Source: Vulcanimicrobiia bacterium (GTDB lineage: Bacteria; Eremiobacterota; Eremiobacteria; Baltobacterales; Baltobacteraceae). Taken from it: DNA of 5,747 nucleotides. A model generated the notes under the pieces. That model searched no databases. It was not told where the DNA came from and saw only the letters and a program-made list of their open reading frames with translations. The stretch spans positions 1-5,747 of the forward strand of contig JAMXLG010000174.1 of the NCBI GenBank assembly GCA_024281135.1. The letters run 5' to 3'. Of the stretch, positions 1 to 5,747 are shown piece after piece. The stretch's first letter is position 1. Each line of letters starts with the position of its first letter. Made by a program: the position numbers and the translations under genes.

Positions 1-1064
1 TCAATTTTGGACGCCACGAAGTCGCGGATTATTTGATCAACAACGCGATCTTTTGGCTCCGCGAATACGAAATCGACGGCTTGCGTGTCGACGCGGTTGC
101 GTCAATGCTGTATCTCGACTACAGCCGAAAAACCGGCGAGTGGGTACCGAACCGGTACGGTGGCCGTGAAAATCTCGAAGCGATCGACTTTCTCAAACGG
201 ATGAACGAGACCGTTTACCGCGAGGCGCCTGGAATTATCACCGTTGCGGAAGAGTCGACGGCGTGGCCGAAGGTCTCTGCACCAACATACCTTGGCGGAC
301 TCGGCTTCGGTTATAAATGGAATATGGGCTGGATGCACGACACGCTGCAATACATGTCGCACGAACCTGTGCACCGCAAGTACCACATGAACGAACTGAC
401 GTTCTCGCTCGTCTACGCGTGGGATGAGAACTTCGTGCTTCCGCTTTCACACGATGAAGTCGTTCACGGTAAAGGTTCGATTCTCTCGAAGATGCCGGGC
501 GACGATTGGCAGAAATTCGCGAACGTGCGCCTCCTCTATGCCTATATGTACGCGCATCCCGGTAAGAAGCTGTTGTTTATGGGCGATGAATTCGCACAGT
601 GGCGAGAGTGGAATCACGACCGCAGCCTCGAGTGGGATTGTGTGCACAGTCCGTTCCATGGCGGGGTGCAGCGTCTCGTCCGCGATTTGAACCACCTGTA
701 CGCATCGACGCCGGCGCTTCACGAGCAAGACTGTTTCCATGACGGCTTCGAATGGATTGACTATCAGGACGTTGAGAATTCGGCGATATCGTTCATTCGA
801 AAGGGCACCGACTTCAATAGCGACTTCGTCGTCGTTGCCTGCAATTTTACGCCGGTCGTACGGTACGGCTATCGTATCGGTGTTCCTGATGCGCAAGCAT
901 ACGAAGAAATCTTGAACAGCGACGCCGAGATCTACGCAGGAAGCAACGTCGGAAACTTAGGGCGCATCGAAGTGGAGCGAGTCAAATCGCACGGCCGCTC
1001 GCAATCGCTCGCGCTCACGCTTCCTCCGCTCGCAGTAGTCTATCTCCGGCCGGGTCGCGCGTGA
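1..1064 (+). CDS. glgB: 1,4-alpha-glucan branching enzyme GlgB (3' part, N-terminus outside window)
   Basis: Cytoplasmic GH13 enzyme that cuts an alpha-1,4-glucan chain and re-attaches it through an alpha-1,6 bond, forming glycogen branches. The frame is open from the left edge (first whole codon at 3, reading [18 protein letters not shown]), so 353 residues are visible. All three catalytic acids are present: the nucleophile Asp of [15 protein letters not shown] (codon 90-92), the acid/base Glu of VAEEST (249-251) and the stabilising Asp of [14 protein letters not shown] (453-455). Further branching-enzyme hallmarks are [32 protein letters not shown] and a C-terminal beta domain with [20 protein letters not shown] and GSNVGN. 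About 323 residues follow the nucleophile, matching the E. coli enzyme (D405 of 728), so the C-terminus is intact and roughly 370 N-terminal residues (CBM48 and the start of the barrel) are missing. A TTG at 33 could be read as a start, but homology continues upstream of it. The stop overlaps the glgX start by 4 bases. Confidence 0.97.
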   Translation, partial: NFGRHEVADYLINNAIFWLREYEIDGLRVDAVASMLYLDYSRKTGEWVPNRYGGRENLEAIDFLKRMNETVYREAPGIITVAEESTAWPKVSAPTYLGGLGFGYKWNMGWMHDTLQYMSHEPVHRKYHMNELTFSLVYAWDENFVLPLSHDEVVHGKGSILSKMPGDDWQKFANVRLLYAYMYAHPGKKLLFMGDEFAQWREWNHDRSLEWDCVHSPFHGGVQRLVRDLNHLYASTPALHEQDCFHDGFEWIDYQDVENSAISFIRKGTDFNSDFVVVACNFTPVVRYGYRIGVPDAQAYEEILNSDAEIYAGSNVGNLGRIEVERVKSHGRSQSLALTLPPLAVVYLRPGRA

Positions 1065-3184
1065 GAGTACTCGGACGCGCCGCCGTTCTTCCCGGGCGAC
1101 CGTATCCGCTCGGCGCAACGTGGGACGGCAGCGGCGTGAACTTTGCGCTGTTTTCGGAGAACGCAGAAAAGGTCGAGCTTTGCATCTTCGATTCTCGCGG
1201 TGTGCGAGAATTGCGGCGCGTTGTATTGCCGGAATATACGGACCAAGTCTGGCACGGGTATCTGCCGGAAATAGAACGCGGTGCCCTGTATGGCTACCGC
1301 GTGTACGGACCGTACGATCCGGAAAACGGCCACCGCTTCAATCACCACAAACTCTTACTCGACCCCTACGCAAAGCAAATCTTCGGTCACGTGCGGTGGA
1401 CCGACGCGAATTTCGGTTACCGTCTTGGATCGTCACGTGGCGATCTCTCATTCGATCGTCGCGACAACGCTGCCGCTATGCCGAAGTGCGTCGTCGTCGA
1501 TACTGCTTTCACGTGGGGTGAAGATCGCCGCCTCTATACTCGGTGGCACGAACTGATCGTGTACGAGCTGCACGTGCGCGGCTACACGATCAAGCACCCG
1601 ATGGTCTCGCCCGAATTGCGCGGCACGTTTGCGGGTCTTTCTACGCCGGCGGTTGTCGAGTATCTCGTGCGTCTCGGGATCAATGCCGTCGAGCTGATGC
1701 CGATTCACGCATTCGTCGATGACCGGCATTTGGTCGAACGCCGCTTGCGCAACTATTGGGGATACAACTCCATCGGATTCTTTGCGCCCGATCCCCGTTA
1801 TCTCTCGGGAACATCGCTCGGCGAATTCAAAACGATGGTCAAGCGCCTGCACGAGGCAGGCATCGAAGTGATCCTCGACGTCGTCTATAATCACACCGCC
1901 GAGGGAAACCATCTCGGACCAACGCTCTCGTTCCGTGGTATCGACAATAAGAGTTACTATCGCCTCGACAACGGCCGATACTACACTGATTACACCGGCT
2001 GCGGCAATACGTTCAATCTCGGACATCCGCGCACGCTGCAGCTCGTGACCGATTCAATGCGGTACTGGGTCAACGAGATGCATGTCGACGGCTTTCGCTT
2101 CGATCTGGCGCCCGCGCTTGGCCGGCGCGAAGGCAGTTTCGCGCACACAAGCGCGTTTCTCACGGCGGTTCAACAAGATCCGGTCCTCTCGCGCGTCAAG
2201 CTTATTGCGGAGCCCTGGGATCTTTCGCCAGGAGGCTATCAATTGGGAAATTTCCCGGCCGGATGGTCGGAGTGGAACGATCGTTACCGCGATACGGTTC
2301 GCCGGTTCTGGCAAGGCAACGACGGTACGATTCCCGAGCTTGCATCGCGGCTCACCGGGTCGAGCGACGTCTTCGATCATGATGGACGTCGGCCGCGCTC
2401 CAGCATCAACTTCATCACTGCGCACGACGGATTCACGCTCAACGATCTCGTTAGCTATAACGAGAAGCACAACGAAGCAAATCTCGAAAACAACCAAGAC
2501 GGCACTTCTGCGAATCACAGTTGGAATTGCGGCGTCGAAGGACCGACTCACGACCCGGCGGTCAACAACCTCCGCGCGCAGCAAAAGCGCAATATGCTCG
2601 CTTCACTCGTGCTCTCGCAGGGCGTGCCGATGCTCTTGGCCGGCGACGAACTGAGCAACACACAGTACGGGAACAACAACGCGTACTGCCAAGACAACGA
2701 GATCGGATGGATTTCCTGGACCGACGTAACGTTCGATCCCGAACTCGTCGACTTCGTTCGCGACCTGATCGATCTGCGCAAGAATCATCCGGTCTTTCGC
2801 CGGCCGCAATTTTTCAAAGGCACTGCGGTGGGGCCGAGCGGACTCAAAGACATTACTTGGATCAATACATCCGGGAACGAGATGACCGCCGATGAATGGC
2901 ACAACGGATCGCTGCGAGTGTTCGGCGCGATGCTCGGCGGTGACACGGGCGATCGTTTCATCAGTCTTCGTGGATACCCGGAATTCGATGAGACGTTTTT
3001 GATGCTGATGAACGCGCACGATCACGGCGTGGCGTTTACGCTGCCTGTGATTCCGGCGTTCCACGGGTGGAAGCTGTTGATTGATACGACGCGACCGAGT
3101 CCGCTTGCGCCCGATACGCGTTTCTTACCAAACGCAGCGTTTGCGCTACGTGCGCGCACGCTCGCGCTGCTCGTTGCCGAGTGA
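1061..3184 (+). CDS. glgX: Glycogen debranching enzyme GlgX/TreX (isoamylase-type, GH13)
   Basis: Hydrolyses alpha-1,6 branch points in glycogen or limit dextrin, releasing short maltodextrins in the cytoplasm. It is 707 aa, longer than E. coli GlgX (657) and close to the long actinobacterial/archaeal GlgX/TreX forms. Residues ~10-100 form a CBM48-like domain ([21 protein letters not shown]). The GH13 barrel follows: [40 protein letters not shown] (D273, H278), [13 protein letters not shown] (nucleophile D348), [19 protein letters not shown] (acid/base E384) and [21 protein letters not shown] (D456). GMERGR-type trehalohydrolase features are absent and the [17 protein letters not shown] block is typical of GlgX. 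The C-terminal ~100 residues form the usual beta domain. The GTG start lies in a GTGA overlap with the glgB stop. It sits just before the conserved PGRPYPLG block and no better start is available. No Shine-Dalgarno sequence is visible upstream, so translation is probably coupled to glgB. Whether it acts as GlgX (very short branches) or TreX (longer branches) cannot be told from the sequence alone. Confidence 0.96.
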   Translation: MRVLGRAAVLPGRPYPLGATWDGSGVNFALFSENAEKVELCIFDSRGVRELRRVVLPEYTDQVWHGYLPEIERGALYGYRVYGPYDPENGHRFNHHKLLLDPYAKQIFGHVRWTDANFGYRLGSSRGDLSFDRRDNAAAMPKCVVVDTAFTWGEDRRLYTRWHELIVYELHVRGYTIKHPMVSPELRGTFAGLSTPAVVEYLVRLGINAVELMPIHAFVDDRHLVERRLRNYWGYNSIGFFAPDPRYLSGTSLGEFKTMVKRLHEAGIEVILDVVYNHTAEGNHLGPTLSFRGIDNKSYYRLDNGRYYTDYTGCGNTFNLGHPRTLQLVTDSMRYWVNEMHVDGFRFDLAPALGRREGSFAHTSAFLTAVQQDPVLSRVKLIAEPWDLSPGGYQLGNFPAGWSEWNDRYRDTVRRFWQGNDGTIPELASRLTGSSDVFDHDGRRPRSSINFITAHDGFTLNDLVSYNEKHNEANLENNQDGTSANHSWNCGVEGPTHDPAVNNLRAQQKRNMLASLVLSQGVPMLLAGDELSNTQYGNNNAYCQDNEIGWISWTDVTFDPELVDFVRDLIDLRKNHPVFRRPQFFKGTAVGPSGLKDITWINTSGNEMTADEWHNGSLRVFGAMLGGDTGDRFISLRGYPEFDETFLMLMNAHDHGVAFTLPVIPAFHGWKLLIDTTRPSPLAPDTRFLPNAAFALRARTLALLVAE

Positions 3185-3187
3185 ACG

Positions 3188-5137
3188 ATGATCGACGAAC
3201 TCCTTGCTTACGCCGGGATCGACGACGACTACGCCGACGCGTTCGGCCGCCGCGCCGAAGTCACGATCGAGAGCAAACTCGCAATCCTGAACGCCCTCGG
3301 TTACGAAGTCACTGACGACGCGAGTGCGGCACGCGTGCTGCGCGATGCGCGGGTCGCGGATGGACTTCACCCCGTCAAACCGGTATATGTCGTGCGGGAA
3401 GGTGACGCGCCGTCTTGGCCGCAGCTGGTTCGCGACGCCCTCGACCAGGCGGCGAGGCCGGGCTACTACGATCTCGAAATCGGTACCGAAACAACGCGAG
3501 CGATCGTCGCGCCGCGTCAAGCGTACGTGTCTCCGGGCGTCGATGCAACGAGCGTTTGGGGACCGAGCGTGCAGCTCTATGCCTTGCGTTCGTCGCAGAA
3601 TTGGGGAATCGGCGATTTCGGCGACCTGCATGCGCTCGTTGCGCTTGCGAAGCATCACGATGCCTCGCTTGTCGGCCTCAATCCGTTGCATCAGCTGCAC
3701 CTCACGAATCCTACGGCCGCAAGCCCGTACGCGCCGCTCAGCCGCCGGTATCTCAACGCGCTCTACATCGACGTTGCAACGGCCGCGCGTGAGTTCGACG
3801 TGCGCGTGGACGACTCAGGCGTGGGCGCACTACGCGACTCGGCGCTTGTCGACTACGCGGGCGTGGCGCGCACAAAGCTGCGCGGATTGCAAACAATCTT
3901 TGATGCGATTCGCGTCGAGCGAGAACTAGATAAATTCATAAAACGAGATCCGCACGTTCGAGCGGCGGCACTCTACGAAGCGATCATGGAGGAGCTGGCG
4001 GGTCGCGATGCATCGATTCGAAGCTGGCTGCAGTGGCCGGCGGAACTGCGCGATTACAACAGTCACGCGGTTGCGGTATTTGCTGCAACGCACGAATCGC
4101 GCATTGTGTTTTACGTCTTTTTGCAGTGGCTGGCGGACCGGCAGTTGGCGCGCGCAGCAGATGAAGCATCGAAGATGGCAATAGGCTTGTATCGTGACCT
4201 AGCCGTCGGTGTTGACCTCGCAAGTGTCGACGTCTGGTCGGACCCGGATGCCTACGCGTTCGGTCTCTCCGTCGGCGCGCCGCCCGATCCGCTCAATACC
4301 GCAGGACAGAATTGGGGGCTGCCGCCGCTCCATCCGCGTGCGCTCGTGGCGCGCGCGTACGAGCCGTTCGTTACGCTGCTGCGCGCCAATATGCGCCATG
4401 CCGGAGCGCTGCGTATCGACCACGTGATGGGACTCAAACGTCTTTTCTGCATTCCGCGCGAACAGGCGTCCGGCGGCGGCGCCTATGTGAACTACGATTT
4501 TGAGGCGATGCTCGGTATCGTTGCACTCGAATCGCATCTGCAAAAGTGCATGGTGATCGGCGAAGACCTCGGAACCGTTCCGGAAGGGTTCCGCGAGCGG
4601 CTCGCAACCGAACGCATTTACTCATGCCGGGTGCTGCTCTTCGAACGCGACGGCGAGCGCTTCCGTCCGCCCGGCGATTATCCGGCCGATTCGGTAGCGA
4701 GCACCGGAACGCATGACTTGCCGACAATGGCAGGGTATTGGGCGGGCACCGATATCGAGGCACGCGAGCGACTGGGATGGATCGACGGAGAAGATGCTCG
4801 AGCGGAGCGGTTGGAGCGCGAACGTTCGCGCGTCGCGTTGGTGGATGCGCTTCGCGAAGCCGGCTGCATCACTAGCGACGACCTCGATGTAGCTGCGCTG
4901 CTCGTCGCGGTGCATCGGTTTTTGGCGCGCACCGGTTCACGCGTGGTACTGTTACAGCTCGAAGACTTACTTGCGCAGCGTGAACAAGTCAACGTCCCGG
5001 GAACGACCAATGAGGAGCCGAATTGGATGCGCAAGCTTGGCTTGCCAATCGATGCTTTTGAAACCAACGATACGTTCGCCGCGATACTTCGCGTCATGCG
5101 CGAGGAGCGGCCGCTGAATCGGGAGGTCGTAGCATGA
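3188..5137 (+). CDS. malQ: 4-alpha-glucanotransferase MalQ (amylomaltase, GH77)
   Basis: Cytoplasmic disproportionating enzyme that transfers alpha-1,4-glucan segments between maltodextrins and releases glucose. It probably recycles the short oligosaccharides made by GlgX. It is 649 aa, of the long E. coli-like type (694 aa) with an N-terminal extension rather than the short Thermus type. Residues ~1-40 match the extension ([18 protein letters not shown]). The GH77 barrel begins at ~127 with [20 protein letters not shown], followed by [17 protein letters not shown] from 179. Then come [26 protein letters not shown] (from 363) and [11 protein letters not shown]. The catalytic triad is intact: nucleophile D411 ([14 protein letters not shown]), acid/base E459 ([10 protein letters not shown]) and D510 (TGTHDLPTM). 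The C-terminus has [15 protein letters not shown], also typical. The ATG lies 3 bases after the glgX stop with only a weak purine-rich stretch (GAGTGA) ahead of it, suggesting translational re-initiation. The stop overlaps the next start (ATGA). Confidence 0.96.
   Translation: MIDELLAYAGIDDDYADAFGRRAEVTIESKLAILNALGYEVTDDASAARVLRDARVADGLHPVKPVYVVREGDAPSWPQLVRDALDQAARPGYYDLEIGTETTRAIVAPRQAYVSPGVDATSVWGPSVQLYALRSSQNWGIGDFGDLHALVALAKHHDASLVGLNPLHQLHLTNPTAASPYAPLSRRYLNALYIDVATAAREFDVRVDDSGVGALRDSALVDYAGVARTKLRGLQTIFDAIRVERELDKFIKRDPHVRAAALYEAIMEELAGRDASIRSWLQWPAELRDYNSHAVAVFAATHESRIVFYVFLQWLADRQLARAADEASKMAIGLYRDLAVGVDLASVDVWSDPDAYAFGLSVGAPPDPLNTAGQNWGLPPLHPRALVARAYEPFVTLLRANMRHAGALRIDHVMGLKRLFCIPREQASGGGAYVNYDFEAMLGIVALESHLQKCMVIGEDLGTVPEGFRERLATERIYSCRVLLFERDGERFRPPGDYPADSVASTGTHDLPTMAGYWAGTDIEARERLGWIDGEDARAERLERERSRVALVDALREAGCITSDDLDVAALLVAVHRFLARTGSRVVLLQLEDLLAQREQVNVPGTTNEEPNWMRKLGLPIDAFETNDTFAAILRVMREERPLNREVVA
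5121..5126 (+). promoter_or_regulatory. Ribosome binding site of the downstream nucleotidyltransferase gene
   Basis: GGGAGG lies inside the 3' end of malQ, 7 bases ahead of the ATG at 5134, which is near-ideal Shine-Dalgarno sequence and spacing. It fixes the start of the nucleotidyltransferase. It is also the only strong ribosome binding site among the three gene starts in the window. Confidence 0.8.
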
Positions 5138-5747
5138 GAGCCGTGGTGATGGCCGGAGGAGAAGGATCGCGCCTGCGCCCACTGACGTCCCGGCGTCCCA
5201 AACCGCTTGCGCCGATTGCAAACCGGCCCGTGATGCACCATATCGTCGAGCTGCTTCGCTCGCACGGCATCACGGATATCGTTGCGACCTTGCATTATCT
5301 TGCCGACGAAATCGAAACATATTTCGGCGACGGTTCTGCAATGGGCGTCAACATGCACTACGTCGTGGAAGATACACCGCTCGGCACTGCCGGCGCCGTC
5401 AAGATGGCGGAAGGCTTCTTGCGCGGCGGCACGTTCATCATCATTTCCGGCGATGCGATGACCGATCTCGACGTCACGTCGGTGATCGAAGCGCACCGCA
5501 AAGCGAAGAATGACGCGACGATTGCGCTATGGCGCGTAAGCAATCCGCTCGAATTCGGCGTTGTGATCACGGATGACGACGGACAGATCACACGTTTCAT
5601 GGAGAAGCCGTCATGGGGCGAAGTCTTCTCCGATACGATCAATACCGGCATCTACGTACTGGAGCCCGAGATTCTCGACTACATGGAAGCCGGAAAGAAT
5701 TACGACTTCTCCAAAGATCTCTTCCCGCTGATGTTGCGTGACGGGAA
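5134..5747 (+). CDS. Sugar-phosphate nucleotidyltransferase, probable mannose-1-phosphate guanylyltransferase (5' part; likely GMP/PMM fusion)
   Basis: Predicted to transfer a nucleotidyl group from an NTP to a hexose-1-phosphate, giving an NDP-sugar (GDP-mannose if the family match is right) and pyrophosphate. The first 204 residues are visible and the gene continues past the right edge. The frame begins [18 protein letters not shown], the pyrophosphorylase nucleotide-binding loop (G8-R13), with RPKPLAPI (K23) next. Then come [12 protein letters not shown], the metal-binding SGDAMTDLD (D107), [33 protein letters not shown] (E157, K158, N170) and [13 protein letters not shown]. The GDA(L/M)[23 protein letters not shown] and FSKDLFPL patterns recall the ~830-aa proteins in which this domain is followed by a left-handed beta-helix and a phosphomannomutase/phosphoglucomutase domain. 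That downstream part is inferred, not seen. It is not GlgC-like: the GlgC GxYRLIDFxLSN block is absent. Glucose-1-phosphate thymidylyl- or uridylyltransferase remains possible. Start by ATGA overlap with malQ and a strong ribosome binding site at 5121. Confidence 0.85.
   Translation, partial: MRAVVMAGGEGSRLRPLTSRRPKPLAPIANRPVMHHIVELLRSHGITDIVATLHYLADEIETYFGDGSAMGVNMHYVVEDTPLGTAGAVKMAEGFLRGGTFIIISGDAMTDLDVTSVIEAHRKAKNDATIALWRVSNPLEFGVVITDDDGQITRFMEKPSWGEVFSDTINTGIYVLEPEILDYMEAGKNYDFSKDLFPLMLRDG

Noticed and set aside
33..1064. Reading the first gene as a complete 343-aa protein starting at the TTG at 33
   Set aside because: The frame is open to the window edge and the residues before 33 ([10 protein letters not shown]) match the branching-enzyme barrel, so this TTG is an internal Leu codon.
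1448..2026. 192-codon open frame on the minus strand inside glgX
   Set aside because: It is antisense to the conserved GH13 core, with no recognisable motif, and is best explained by the codon bias of glgX.
2082..2654. 190-codon alternative plus-strand frame inside glgX
   Set aside because: It overlaps the three catalytic regions of glgX in another frame. Its translation is Arg/Ser-rich and looks like no known protein.
3146..3700. 184-codon minus-strand frame across the glgX/malQ junction
   Set aside because: It is antisense to the ends of two well-supported genes. It has no domain signature and no convincing ribosome binding site was seen.
4678..5496. 272-codon open frame on the minus strand across the malQ/nucleotidyltransferase junction
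   Set aside because: It is antisense to two genes with intact catalytic motifs. Its translation has no recognisable domain and contains Ser/Arg-rich low-complexity sequence typical of a shadow frame in GC-rich DNA.
5134..5747. Assigning the fourth gene as glgC (ADP-glucose pyrophosphorylase) from operon context
   Set aside because: The GlgC-specific block after the KP motif (GxYRLIDFxLSN) is absent. The GDAMTD and [17 protein letters not shown] motifs point to the mannose-1-phosphate guanylyltransferase-like family.
1..5747. Mobile element, CRISPR, tRNA/rRNA, riboswitch or defence system
   Set aside because: The window is coding end to end with four conserved metabolic genes. No repeat array, terminal inverted repeat, RNA-like sequence or intergenic space large enough for such elements was seen.

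Overview
The window is one densely packed plus-strand gene cluster for alpha-glucan (glycogen/maltodextrin) metabolism. It holds the 3' half of glgB (branching enzyme), a complete glgX (debranching enzyme), a complete malQ (4-alpha-glucanotransferase) and the first ~204 codons of a sugar-phosphate nucleotidyltransferase. That last protein most resembles the N-terminal part of the long mannose-1-phosphate guanylyltransferase/phosphomannomutase fusion proteins. Essentially every base is coding, with no intergenic stretch longer than 3 bases. I see no RNA gene, mobile element, CRISPR array, promoter or terminator.

Layout: glgB runs in from the left edge and ends at 1064. glgX (1061-3184) starts inside the glgB stop (GTGA overlap). 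malQ (3188-5137) starts 3 bases after the glgX stop. The nucleotidyltransferase starts at 5134 inside the malQ stop (ATGA overlap) and runs off the right edge. This spacing implies one polycistronic message with translational coupling. Only the last gene has a clear Shine-Dalgarno sequence (GGGAGG at 5121-5126).

How the genes work together: GlgB introduces alpha-1,6 branches while glucan is made. GlgX removes short branches from phosphorylase-trimmed glycogen. MalQ disproportionates the released short maltodextrins so that they can re-enter phosphorolysis or be extended. All three show their complete GH13 or GH77 catalytic triads, so they look functional. The fourth protein would interconvert a hexose-1-phosphate with an NDP-sugar, possibly drawing on the same hexose-phosphate pool. 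It does not look like the classical glycogen enzyme GlgC.

Organism: bacterial, moderately high GC, with GTG used as a start codon. The glgB-glgX pairing is common in bacteria. The long GMP/PMM-type nucleotidyltransferase is known from cyanobacteria, actinobacteria and several deep-branching or candidate phyla. An uncultured, non-proteobacterial lineage (for example Eremiobacterota/WPS-2-like) is plausible, but this is only an impression from protein style. I found no convincing evidence of a novel system: this is an ordinary metabolic operon with one mildly interesting partner gene.
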